From the NCBI GenBank assembly GCA_942493345.1, contig OW818695.1:2046001-2110000 (forward strand): a stretch of DNA of 64,000 nucleotides. Reading direction: 5' to 3'. This DNA is from GWE2-42-39 sp942493345 (GTDB taxonomy: Bacteria; Bacteroidota; Bacteroidia; Bacteroidales; Prolixibacteraceae). Below, in pieces: positions 8,051 to 15,957 of this stretch; position 1 is the first letter of the stretch; the number at the start of each line of letters is the position of its first letter. The notes under the pieces are model-generated. The model was not told where the DNA came from, did no database searches, and was given only the letters and a program-made list of their open reading frames with translations. A program made the translations under genes and the position numbers.

Positions 8051-11000
8051 TTAAAATTTTAGATCAACACCAAACGAAAACACTTTAACTTGAGGATAAT
8101 ATGCACCACTTCCCAACGATACTCCATCTTCTGCGCCTGCATTATAATTAATCTCGGGGTCATAACCATTCCAGAAATCGGTAAAGGTTAGCAGATTTTG
8201 TGCGTTTACATATACATACAGATTACTGATTCCAAAATTGTCAAGCAAATTTTTAGGTAGATCATAACCTAACTGCAGGTTTTTTAATCTCATGTATGTA
8301 GCGCTCTTCATCCAGTAATCTGAATTTTGAGTATTGTTCGTCGATGTAATTGAAGGCCTTGGAAATGCTGCATCTCTGTTTTCTTCAGTCCAGTAATCGA
8401 GTTGCCATGTTTTTATGGCGCTTGAGTTTGCACAAGGAATTACATAATGAGAACTCAGATAACCGTCAACCTTGCCAACACCCTGGAAAAAGGCATTCAT
8501 TTTGAACCCTTTCCAAGCTAGGTTCAGGTTCATTCCATAGGTGTAGCGCGGAATCGTGTTTCCAATAATAGTTTTATCTTCATCGGTAATTTTTCCGTCA
8601 GCCATCGGGTTGTTATTTTCGTCGAATGCTCCGGCAATATCTTTGTATTTTATATCTCCCGGATGCAATGTTCCGAATTGCACAGATCCTGCATTAATTT
8701 CTTCCTGCGATTGATATAGTCCTTCCGAAATGTAGCCGTAGATGGAATTAACCGCATACCCTTCTTGTTGACGCAGCAATGTGCCGGAAGTTTGTCCGCG
8801 CATATCGGTAATAACATTTTTTACATCCGAGAAATTGAGTTCTACTCCCAGTTTAAAATCGCCCCATTGGTTATCGTAAGTTGCACCAAAATCCCATCCG
8901 GTATTGCGAACTTTTGCAGCATTCTGGTAGGGTGCGTTCAGCCCGGTCAGCTGAGAGGTGTATAATGTCAATAAAATTCCATCGGTGTCTTTTCGGTACC
9001 AATCGCCGGTAAGAGAAAAATGGTTGAATAAATTAATATCGATTCCGACTCCTGCCATTTGGGTTTCTTCCCATTTAAGATCGGGATTTGCCATGTCGTT
9101 TAAAGCCACCAATTGATAAATCTGTTTCCCCATTGAAATGCTTCCAACGGACAGTTGGGATATGTACGGGTAATAGGAGCTGCCAATATTTTGATTTCCA
9201 AGTTTACCCCATGATGCGCGCAATTTCAGATGATCGATATAATCTTTTGTTTTTTCCATAAATGGTTCTTCTGAGATGCGCCAAGCTGCAGAAAAAGAAG
9301 GGAATGTTGCCCATCGGTTATTGCTGCTAAACCGCGAAGAACCATCATATCTTAAGTTAGCCTCAAAAAGGTAACGGTCTTTGTAGTCGTAATTGAACCG
9401 GCCAAAGCCAGAAACCAGGATCCATTGGGCCTGAGTACCATTATTATCTTTTGTTTCGTTATCAGCGCCGGCAGCAAGTACCTCATACGTGTCATATGTA
9501 TAGTCGCGCCTGTAACCCATCAGGTATTTTTCATCATACGTTTCTCTTGATGTACCAACCATGAGTCCGAAAGAATGATCTTTATATTCTTTAACCGTAT
9601 TCGCAAAAAACTGATAGTTCCCAAAGAAATAACGATAAGCGGTTTCGGTCAGGTCTGTATACGTATATGCTGCACCAGCTTCACTTCCGTCATCATTGTA
9701 TGTCATTACACTTTTTGAAAAAGTATGTGCATTTCTTGTTCTGTACCTGGGTGCAATTACCCCTGTAAGAGTTATCCATTTAGCAGGTTTCAAATCAACC
9801 GAAAGATTGCCAAGAAATTCGAGGTTGTTCGTTTTTCTGTTTCCTCCGTCTTCGATTAAGCCAATCGGATTAATTTTAACCCACCCTTCCGACCAAAGTC
9901 CATTCCGTCTGATCGGGATATTGGTAGGCATACGTCCGAGATAATTCCAAACATCACCTTCTGTTGCAATTTGTAATCGATCGCTATTGCTGAACGATAA
10001 GTCAACTTTTATTGATAATTTGTCATTTGGCTTAATGTCCATATTATTACGAAAGACGTAGCGTTCGAATCCTGTATTTTTTATTATACCGTCCTGACTG
10101 CTATAACTGAATGATGGCATTATATGTATTTTATCTGAATTTGCCATTAACGAAATGAAATGATTGTGGGTAAACCCGGATCCACTAAGGGTTGCTTTTT
10201 GCCAATCATAGTTGGACGGATCTTCCGCATATTTTTCTCTAAATTCAGCAATTTCCGTTTCGCTATACAAATTATATCCATTGTCATTCATGTTTGCTGC
10301 GTTAAAAACATTCATAAATGTTTCTCCATCAGTAACTTTGGGAATATCAGTCGCTTCCTGTTTCCCGATATACCCTTTGTAGTTGACTGCGAATTTATCT
10401 TTAGAAGCTCGTTTTGTTGTAACTAAAATAACTCCGTTGGCGGCACGTGAACCATAAATAGCTGCCGATGCTGCATCTTTCAATACCGAAATTGATTCAA
10501 CAAGATTCGCATCAACCATGTCGAGCGAACCGGCAATTCCATCGATTAGAACGAGAGGAGAGCAATCGGAACCTCCAAATGAATTGATCCCACGAATACG
10601 AATCTGTCCTCCATCACCTCCAGGCGAACCAGACTGAGTAGTAACAGTCACTCCCGGAGCCATTCCCTGCAATGTGGCAGATGTTGATAGAATAGGACGT
10701 CGTTCCAGTTGCTGAGCTCCAATTGAAGATACAGACCCGGTGAGGTTCACTTTCTTTTGTGTTCCATATCCAATTGCAACAACTTCTTCCAACCCAATGG
10801 TTTCCTCCTCCATTGTTACGTTTACGATTGGTTGGCCGGTAAAAACGATTGACTGTGTTTGCATGCCGACAAATGAAAAGATGAGGGTTGCATCCGGAAC
10901 AACAGCATTAAGCAAATAGTTTCCATCGGCATCCGTAATTGTGCCGTTGGTTGTGCCTTTTATTGACACTGAAACACCCGGCAGTGAAATTCCGGAAGAA

Positions 11001-11416
11001 TCGGAGACCTTCCCTTTTACTTGTTTCTGCTGTTGAATGGCCGACTGTTTTTCCGGCGACAGAAGCATGATATGACGATCTTCAATCTCATATTTTATAC
11101 CAGTACCCGAAAATACCGTTTTCATGATTTCTTCGATGCCCTGATCTTGTATTGAAATGTTGATTTTCCGATCCAAATCAATGAATTCGGAACTATATGC
11201 AAATCGGTATTTACTTTGGTTCTCAATAGCCTGTAATACATCGCTTACCTTTACATTCTGCATGTCAAGGTTGAGTTTGGTACTTTGGCTGTACGAACTG
11301 GCAGTAACCTGCATAAGGCCCAGTAAGAGAAAGAAAAACGTAAGTCTCATAATCTTTCCTGTTTTAGTTTTAACAAAAGGGGGCCAGAAACCCCGGATCC
11401 CTGATTTTTTTTTCAT
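8051..11416 (-). CDS. SusC-type TonB-dependent receptor with STN signalling domain (locus 1)
   Basis: This 1121-residue protein has a long basic N-region then a signal peptide, an STN (secretin/TonB short N-terminal) domain at about residues 45-125, a carboxypeptidase-regulatory-like beta domain at about 135-210 (VKGKVSDSSGISLPGVSV), a TonB-box/plug region (VVAIGYGTQKK, LQGMAPGVTV, RGINSFGG) and an outer-membrane beta-barrel ending in VKVFSFGVDLKF. It imports large ligands across the outer membrane with energy from TonB-ExbBD. The STN domain implies contact with the FecR protein encoded just upstream, so the receptor also senses its ligand and signals inward. Confidence 0.96.
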   Translation of the reverse strand: MKKKSGIRGFWPPFVKTKTGKIMRLTFFFLLLGLMQVTASSYSQSTKLNLDMQNVKVSDVLQAIENQSKYRFAYSSEFIDLDRKINISIQDQGIEEIMKTVFSGTGIKYEIEDRHIMLLSPEKQSAIQQQKQVKGKVSDSSGISLPGVSVSIKGTTNGTITDADGNYLLNAVVPDATLIFSFVGMQTQSIVFTGQPIVNVTMEEETIGLEEVVAIGYGTQKKVNLTGSVSSIGAQQLERRPILSTSATLQGMAPGVTVTTQSGSPGGDGGQIRIRGINSFGGSDCSPLVLIDGIAGSLDMVDANLVESISVLKDAASAAIYGSRAANGVILVTTKRASKDKFAVNYKGYIGKQEATDIPKVTDGETFMNVFNAANMNDNGYNLYSETEIAEFREKYAEDPSNYDWQKATLSGSGFTHNHFISLMANSDKIHIMPSFSYSSQDGIIKNTGFERYVFRNNMDIKPNDKLSIKVDLSFSNSDRLQIATEGDVWNYLGRMPTNIPIRRNGLWSEGWVKINPIGLIEDGGNRKTNNLEFLGNLSVDLKPAKWITLTGVIAPRYRTRNAHTFSKSVMTYNDDGSEAGAAYTYTDLTETAYRYFFGNYQFFANTVKEYKDHSFGLMVGTSRETYDEKYLMGYRRDYTYDTYEVLAAGADNETKDNNGTQAQWILVSGFGRFNYDYKDRYLFEANLRYDGSSRFSSNNRWATFPSFSAAWRISEEPFMEKTKDYIDHLKLRASWGKLGNQNIGSSYYPYISQLSVGSISMGKQIYQLVALNDMANPDLKWEETQMAGVGIDINLFNHFSLTGDWYRKDTDGILLTLYTSQLTGLNAPYQNAAKVRNTGWDFGATYDNQWGDFKLGVELNFSDVKNVITDMRGQTSGTLLRQQEGYAVNSIYGYISEGLYQSQEEINAGSVQFGTLHPGDIKYKDIAGAFDENNNPMADGKITDEDKTIIGNTIPRYTYGMNLNLAWKGFKMNAFFQGVGKVDGYLSSHYVIPCANSSAIKTWQLDYWTEENRDAAFPRPSITSTNNTQNSDYWMKSATYMRLKNLQLGYDLPKNLLDNFGISNLYVYVNAQNLLTFTDFWNGYDPEINYNAGAEDGVSLGSGAYYPQVKVFSFGVDLKF

Positions 11417-11476
11417 AATTTTGATCTGTTTTTAAAGGGTTGATAATATTGTCATTTGCCGATGACATTTTAACCT

Positions 11477-11502
11477 CAGGAAAGTGTTGCCGCACTTTCC
11501 TG
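11477..11502. promoter_or_regulatory. Perfect stem-loop between fecR and susC of locus 1
   Basis: CAGGAAAGTG (11477-11486) pairs exactly with CACTTTCCTG (11493-11502) around a six-base loop, five bases past the fecR stop. On the minus strand it would lower read-through from fecR or protect the susC end; on the plus strand it has a T-run (11503-11509) and would act as an intrinsic terminator of antisense transcription. A comparable hairpin lies at the same place in locus 2. Confidence 0.7.
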
Positions 11503-11507
11503 TTTTT

Positions 11508-12491
11508 TTATTTTGCACTTTTTAGTGGGTTATATTTAAGTTTTATTAGTTCACCTTCCTGTACTACCTTTATTGGTGCAATTTTTTTCATCATTAGGAG
11601 TACCTCTGGCAGCGATTCGCCTTCTATGCTGAAGGTAAACGGAATATTTCTCACCTGCGGATTGGCTTCAAATTTCTGATTGAATCTCTTTTCAAGTTTC
11701 AGGATCAACTGTTCCAGCGGCAGCTCGAAAATATGCATCGTCCCGTTGCGCCACGACGTGTAATGCACGGGATTAACTTTTATTTTTTCAATGGTCATTT
11801 CTTTTTTATTGAACCGGGCCATTTCTTCGGGGACTAGTTGTTCCAAAAGATTGCTGTTTTCCGAGCGAATGTTTACTGAACCTTCTTCCAGCACTACTTC
11901 CATTGTACCCGAATCGCCGTAATTTGAAACGCCGAATCGCGTTCCGGTAACCTCCACTTTTAACGGACCCATATCAACGATAAAAGGCATTTTTTTGTCT
12001 TTTGAAACAGAAAAAAAAGCTTCACCATCAACTTTTATATCCCGGTTATTTATGCCGTACAGGTTATTGTACCGGAGTTTTGTTCCTGCATTGATCCACA
12101 CTTCCGAGCCATCAGGCAAAGTCATTCCGGAAACCTGCCCGTAATCGGTATATATTTCGGTATATTTCAGTTCTGTACGGGCATTGAACAAAGAGGTAAC
12201 CGCCAGAATTCCGCCTAGTCCGATCACGAGCAAAACAATTGCGGCATATTTGTACAGCTGCATCAGTTTAAAATATTTCGAGGATTGTTGCTTTTCCTGA
12301 ATCCTTCCGCCAAGCCTGATTTGTGCAAGATCGTATTGCTGACTGGAGCTTCCGAAATTTTTTGTCCACCATTCATTTTTTATCGAATCGAAAACCGATT
12401 GATTATTCCCAATCCGGAGCCAATGAAGTAAGTCGCGTTGTTCTTCATTGGACAATTTTCCTTCCAGGTATTGTTGAATTTTCTTTTCCAT
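11508..12491 (-). CDS. FecR-family anti-sigma factor (locus 1)
   Basis: The 327-residue protein has a cytoplasmic N-terminal helical part, one transmembrane segment at about residues 82-102 (AAIVLLVIGLGGILAV), a periplasmic FecR domain (LPDGSEVWINAGTKLRY, GEAFFSV, GTRFGVSNY) and a C-terminal DUF4974 domain that resembles STN. FecR proteins hold or activate an ECF sigma factor and respond to the STN domain of their receptor. Unlike locus 2, no sigma factor gene lies directly upstream: the next gene is a divergent, unrelated MmcQ/YjbR gene. The cognate sigma must be elsewhere or lost. Confidence 0.93.
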   Translation of the reverse strand: MEKKIQQYLEGKLSNEEQRDLLHWLRIGNNQSVFDSIKNEWWTKNFGSSSQQYDLAQIRLGGRIQEKQQSSKYFKLMQLYKYAAIVLLVIGLGGILAVTSLFNARTELKYTEIYTDYGQVSGMTLPDGSEVWINAGTKLRYNNLYGINNRDIKVDGEAFFSVSKDKKMPFIVDMGPLKVEVTGTRFGVSNYGDSGTMEVVLEEGSVNIRSENSNLLEQLVPEEMARFNKKEMTIEKIKVNPVHYTSWRNGTMHIFELPLEQLILKLEKRFNQKFEANPQVRNIPFTFSIEGESLPEVLLMMKKIAPIKVVQEGELIKLKYNPLKSAK

Positions 12492-12571
12492 ATAAATATG
12501 CTTTCATTACCAATACACGAAAAAACGAAAATCCCTACCAGATTCTGGGGTTTTTATTTGTAAAAAATGCA

Positions 12572-12585
12572 ATCAATCGATTGAT
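12572..12585. promoter_or_regulatory. 14-bp perfect palindrome in the fecR upstream region
   Basis: ATCAATCGATTGAT is an exact inverted repeat located 81 bases before the fecR start and 80 bases before the divergent MmcQ/YjbR gene. Its size and symmetry fit a dimeric repressor site, but AT-rich palindromes also occur by chance. No regulator gene is next to it. Confidence 0.3.
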
Positions 12586-12611
12586 ATGCCAAAATCCATA
12601 AAACATTTCAA

Positions 12612-12619
12612 TAAATTTG
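12612..12619 (+). promoter_or_regulatory. Candidate -7 element for the MmcQ/YjbR gene
   Basis: TAAATTTG matches the Bacteroidota sigma-ABfA -7 consensus TAnnTTTG and lies 46 bases before the ATG at 12666. No clear TTTG -33 element is seen at the expected distance, so the match is weak support. Confidence 0.3.
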
Positions 12620-12665
12620 AGTTTTGTTTGTGGTTCGGAGTATGCACTAAATAGTTATTTATACT

Positions 12666-13019
12666 ATGAATATTGAAGAAATCAGAGAATATTGTATCTC
12701 AAAAAAAGGAGTTACGGAGAGTTTTCCATTCGACGAAACGACGCTGGTCTTCAAAGTCATGGCCAAAATGTTTGCCCTTACCGACCTGGTTGACGATTTA
12801 AGCCTGAACTTGAAATGCGACCCGGCCCGTGCCATCGAATTAAGGGAACAATATCCTGCAATTTTACCGGGGTATCACATGAACAAAAACCATTGGAACA
12901 CAGTGATGGTTGATGGTTCGCTTAGCAAAGCCTTTATTTGTCAGTTAATTGACCACTCCTATGATTTGATTGTTGATAAATTGCCACGAAAAGTGCAAAT
13001 CGAGCTGGCAAAACTTTAA
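12666..13019 (+). CDS. MmcQ/YjbR family protein
   Basis: The 117-residue protein matches the YjbR family throughout: an N-terminal EIREYCISKKGVTESFPFD segment, KVMAKMFALTDL, LKCDPARAIELREQYPAI and the C-terminal HWNTVMVDGSLSK block. Family members have a double-winged fold resembling DNA-binding proteins (CyaY-like/YjbR fold), but their cellular role is not established. It is a short monocistronic-looking gene divergent from the fecR of locus 1 and unrelated to it. Confidence 0.9.
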   Translation: MNIEEIREYCISKKGVTESFPFDETTLVFKVMAKMFALTDLVDDLSLNLKCDPARAIELREQYPAILPGYHMNKNHWNTVMVDGSLSKAFICQLIDHSYDLIVDKLPRKVQIELAKL

Positions 13020-13045
13020 CTTTACTGACTACGAACCCTGTTTTT

Positions 13046-14128
13046 ATGAAGAAAGCGTTACAAGTACTACTTGTCCTTTTTGTTTCTCTTCAATTGGCCC
13101 AAGGCCAGGAGAAAGATAAAAAGTACAAAGAAATTATTCAGATTTCGGCAAGCCCGGTAAAAGATCAACAGAAAACTGGTACCTGCTGGAGTTTTGCGAC
13201 TACCTCTTTTCTTGAATCAGAAATATTGAGGAAAGGAAAAGGCGAGTACGATTTATCCGAGATGTTTTTTGTGAGGCAGGCTTATTTGCAAAAGGCAAAG
13301 AAATATCTTTTATATCACGGCCATGCCAATTTTGATGAAGGAGGACAGGCTCACGATGTGATAAATGCGATCCGTGAATCTGGAATTGTTCCGGAATTGG
13401 AATACACGGGAAAACCAATTAATCCCGAGGGTCACGATCATGGCAACCTGGAAGAAGAATTGACCAAATTTATTGCGAAAACCAACAATGGTTTTAATAA
13501 GAAAAAAGCAGAAGAATGGGAAGACGGATTTAATCAGATTTTAGATACCTATCTGGGCAAACTTCCGCAGGAATTTGGAGTCAAAGGGCAGGCTTATTCT
13601 CCGTTAGGATTTACCACCTTTTTGGCGATTGACCCAGATGATTACCTGGAATTTACTTCGTATACACATCATCCGTTTTACGAACCGATTGACCTGGAAA
13701 TCCCGGATAACTGGTCACACGACAAATACATCAATATTCCGATTGAAGAATTGGTGGAAATTATCGACAGCTCATTGTATCGCGGGTACACGGTTTGCTG
13801 GGACGGCGACACCAGCGAAAAAAGTTTCGACCATCGTAACGGAACTGCAATATTAAATGGCAATATTGCTAATTATCAGGTTGTCCGGCAAACTACCTTT
13901 TTCAATCGTGAAACCACCGATGACCATCTGATGCACATTACCGGCATTTCAGAAAACGAAAATGGAGAAAAGTTTTATCGTATAAAAAATTCATGGGGAA
14001 CGGAAAAAAGCGAATACGATGGGTATTTGTATATGTCGATACCTTATGTGAAATTGAAAACCATTGCCATATTCGTTCATAAAAATGCAGTTCCTCTGTT
14101 AATTATGAATAAAATAAAAAAATCATGA
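13046..14128 (+). CDS. Exported C1-family (papain/bleomycin hydrolase-like) cysteine peptidase
   Basis: A signal peptide (LLVLFVSLQLAQGQ) precedes a 340-residue papain-fold domain. The catalytic Cys is C47 in QKTGTCWSFATTS, the His is H297 in DDHLMHITGI and the Asn is N315 in KNSWGTE, in the correct order for a C1 peptidase. The wide spacing between Cys and His and the general layout resemble the C1B (aminopeptidase C / bleomycin hydrolase) type, with an insert of about 100 residues rich in acidic and aromatic residues. It probably acts in the periplasm. It overlaps the following S4 gene by four bases (ATGA), so they are coupled. Confidence 0.9.
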   Translation: MKKALQVLLVLFVSLQLAQGQEKDKKYKEIIQISASPVKDQQKTGTCWSFATTSFLESEILRKGKGEYDLSEMFFVRQAYLQKAKKYLLYHGHANFDEGGQAHDVINAIRESGIVPELEYTGKPINPEGHDHGNLEEELTKFIAKTNNGFNKKKAEEWEDGFNQILDTYLGKLPQEFGVKGQAYSPLGFTTFLAIDPDDYLEFTSYTHHPFYEPIDLEIPDNWSHDKYINIPIEELVEIIDSSLYRGYTVCWDGDTSEKSFDHRNGTAILNGNIANYQVVRQTTFFNRETTDDHLMHITGISENENGEKFYRIKNSWGTEKSEYDGYLYMSIPYVKLKTIAIFVHKNAVPLLIMNKIKKS

Positions 14129-14331
14129 AAGAATATATACTGGAAGGGGAATATATCGAGTTGATTAAATTGCTGAAAATTCTGCATATCAGCGAATCGG
14201 GAGGGCAGGCAAAAATGATGGTCGACGATGGCTTGGTGAAGCTAAACGGTATGACAGAATACCGGAAACGGGCAAAACTCCGGGCTGGGGATTCAATAAG
14301 CGTTTTGGGACAAACAATTGTGATAAAATAA
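14125..14331 (+). CDS. S4-domain RNA-binding protein (YbcJ/YaaA type)
   Basis: At 68 residues it is essentially one S4 domain: LIKLLKILHISESGGQAKMMVDDGLVKLNG followed by RAKLRAGDSISVLGQTIVI. Such small stand-alone S4 proteins bind structured RNA and are linked to ribosome assembly or tRNA handling in other bacteria. The start overlaps the stop of the peptidase gene (ATGA), and an intrinsic terminator lies directly after its stop, so the two form a two-gene operon. Confidence 0.9.
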   Translation: MKEYILEGEYIELIKLLKILHISESGGQAKMMVDDGLVKLNGMTEYRKRAKLRAGDSISVLGQTIVIK

Positions 14332-14334
14332 AAA

Positions 14335-14358
14335 AAGTCGGCAAGATTTTACCGACTT
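14335..14358 (+). terminator. Terminator-like hairpin after the S4 gene
   Basis: AAGTCGG (14335-14341) pairs with CCGACTT (14352-14358) around a ten-base loop, starting three bases past the S4 stop. The downstream T content is low (CTGTG), so it may rely on factors other than a U-tract. Confidence 0.6.
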
Positions 14359-14487
14359 CTGTGAAGCATTTTTTTATTCGGGGCGCTTCGGAATAGAGAA
14401 AAATTAAACGGAGGTGTGTGATCATTTATCGTTGATCTCAAAATTAAATATTCATTGTTTTCATGTGTTATCAAAAAACCGAAAATT

Positions 14488-14556
14488 CATGAAGACCCCT
14501 GTTTTTCTGATGAAATGACATTGTGGGTACATGAAGACCCCGTTTTTCGTGATGAA
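14488..14556. repeat. Two-copy 27-bp direct repeat in an otherwise empty stretch
   Basis: CATGAAGACCCCTGTTTTTC (copy from 14488) and CATGAAGACCCCGTTTTTCG (copy from 14530) are each followed by TGATGAA, with starts 42 bases apart and only small insertions distinguishing them. The 14332-14662 interval has no gene; besides these copies it has one terminator at each end. The function of the repeat is unknown. Confidence 0.55.
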
Positions 14557-14608
14557 CGATTTTCAAAAAAGGCCTAAAATCATGAAAAAAGGCTCGTTTT
14601 GTTTAACA

Positions 14609-14645
14609 AAAAAAGACATTCGCCGCGTGATGAATGCCTTTTTTT
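14609..14645. terminator. Bidirectional terminator between convergent genes
   Basis: GACATTC (14615-14621) pairs with GAATGCC (14632-14638), with one G-U pair, between an A-run before and a T-run (14639-14645) after. The symmetry lets it serve the acyl-carrier-like gene on the minus strand and transcripts arriving on the plus strand. Confidence 0.65.
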
Positions 14646-14662
14646 GAAAAGTTTTAACCGAA

Positions 14663-14911
14663 TCAATATTCTACGTATGCCCTTTCGTTGAGTAAAGTTA
14701 ATGTATCATTAACCACTCTCATTTTTGAAATATCCCGGTCGGTTAAGCAGATTTGGAAAAAACTTTCCAGATAGTAAACGAATAGTGTCCAGTCCAACTG
14801 GTCAAACCGTAAATCATCGCTGTACGATGCATTCAGTTTGATGCTTTCCCGTCGGACTCCGGTTTTTCGCAAAACCCGGTACAGTGTTCTCTGCATTGAT
14901 TTGTCTTCCAT
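14663..14911 (-). CDS. Acyl-carrier-protein-like small protein lacking the carrier serine
   Basis: With the start at 14911 the protein is 82 residues, close to acyl carrier protein size. Its order of segments follows an ACP: helix 1 (LYRVLRKTGV), loop, DDLRFDQLDWTLFVYYLES in place of DLGADSLDxVEL at helix 2, FFQICLTDRDISKM like FGIEISDEDAEKI, then VVNDTLTLL. The phosphopantetheine attachment serine is replaced by Gln38, so it cannot carry acyl groups in the normal way. The longer frame (start 14947) is rejected because a TATGTTTG -7 box overlaps that region. It stands alone on the minus strand. Confidence 0.6.
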   Translation of the reverse strand: MEDKSMQRTLYRVLRKTGVRRESIKLNASYSDDLRFDQLDWTLFVYYLESFFQICLTDRDISKMRVVNDTLTLLNERAYVEY

Positions 14912-14944
14912 ACAAATTTGTTTTCTCTGTTTCTGTTTTCGGCA

Positions 14945-14952
14945 CAAACATA
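14945..14952 (-). promoter_or_regulatory. -7 promoter box for the acyl-carrier-like gene
   Basis: On the minus strand the sequence reads TATGTTTG, an exact match to TAnnTTTG. It lies 34 bases before the ATG at 14911 and overlaps the longer alternative start, which argues for the shorter protein. Confidence 0.5.
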
Positions 14953-15182
14953 CAAAATTTAATTTTTAAACTTTGGGCCGAATAGGTCAAAAAACCAGAA
15001 GCTATCCGCTTAGTTATCAGCGAATGACTCTAACTTTCATATAGAGAGACAAAAGAAAAACAGAAAAGATGCAAAGGCGATGAAAAAAAATATACGCCCA
15101 AAAGTTTCCTGAATTTAGGGATAGAAAAAATGAAGAAAAGGAAAGTTTCTGAAAGTGCTTTTTAAAGGGTAGGGGAGAATTG

Positions 15183-15734
15183 CTAAAAAAGGGATTCAAT
15201 CCACTCTTTTTTCAGCAGGCTATAAACTTCGAGATCGATATATTTGCCGGTATGCCGTTCCCCGTCGCGTTCAACTCCTTCTAGTTTGAATCCCAGCTTT
15301 TTAGGAATTGCCGCACTTCGGGTATTTCCTATTCCGCAACGAATCTGGACCCGGTTCATATTTAAATTCCGGAAAGCAATATTGATCATTTTTTTTGTCG
15401 AACGAAGAGCAATTCCTTTTCCTGTCATTTTTTCGGCGAGCCAGTACCCGATTTCTGTTCTAAAATTCGAAAAATCGGCATCCTTAAAACCAATTAAACC
15501 AGCAAATTCTCCCTTGTACCAAATTACAAATACATCATCGCGTTCGCCGTAAGGCTTGTCGATAATGGAACGAATAAACAATTCAGTGTCCCTTAATCTT
15601 TGTGTATAATCAATAAACGGCAACCATTTTCGAAGGTTCTCCCGGTTTTCTTCGATGCAGTTAAAGATCATTTCTGCATGCATAAGTTTTATCTTTTCCA
15701 GGCTTAAATGCTCGTCGATTATAAATTGATCCAT
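15183..15734 (-). CDS. GNAT acetyltransferase, RimJ/RimL type
   Basis: The protein of 183 residues has the RimL-like N-terminus (FIIDEHLSLEKIKLMHAEMIF, ENLRKWLPFID), the acetyl-CoA pyrophosphate loop region (WLAEKMTGKGIALRSTKKM) and the NTRSAAIPKKLGFKLEGVERD segment near the end. It should transfer an acetyl group to a protein N-terminus or small molecule in the cytoplasm. The frame is open to an ATG at 15839 preceded by AAGGAA, giving 35 more residues with no match to the family; the ATG at 15734 begins exactly where GNAT homology starts and is preferred. The gene is divergent from the cyclophilin operon. Confidence 0.85.
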   Translation of the reverse strand: MDQFIIDEHLSLEKIKLMHAEMIFNCIEENRENLRKWLPFIDYTQRLRDTELFIRSIIDKPYGERDDVFVIWYKGEFAGLIGFKDADFSNFRTEIGYWLAEKMTGKGIALRSTKKMINIAFRNLNMNRVQIRCGIGNTRSAAIPKKLGFKLEGVERDGERHTGKYIDLEVYSLLKKEWIESLF

Positions 15735-15896
15735 ACGTGAAAAAATATTCGGTAACAGACATTCATCAAACGAAAAAACCGGATAAGCGATTTTTCCATC
15801 ACAAAATAACATTTTTTTACCTGAAACCCAGCCGCTCATCAATTTTCCTTTTTTTATCCGACTTCAAACCATTTTTTATACCTTTTCTGAAATAAT

Positions 15897-15904
15897 TATA
15901 TTTG
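15897..15904 (+). promoter_or_regulatory. -7 promoter box of the cyclophilin operon
   Basis: TATATTTG matches TAnnTTTG and lies 53 bases before the first cyclophilin start at 15958. A T-rich stretch (15871-15877) stands at about the -33 position. Confidence 0.45.
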
Positions 15905-15957
15905 TGGCGACACTTGGAAAAACAAGCCATGTGTTTTATTTTTCAAAGTTTCAAAAT

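Noticed and set aside
15735..15842. Longer GNAT protein starting at 15839
   Set aside because: Although AAGGAA precedes this ATG, the 35 added residues do not match the family; kept only as an alternative.
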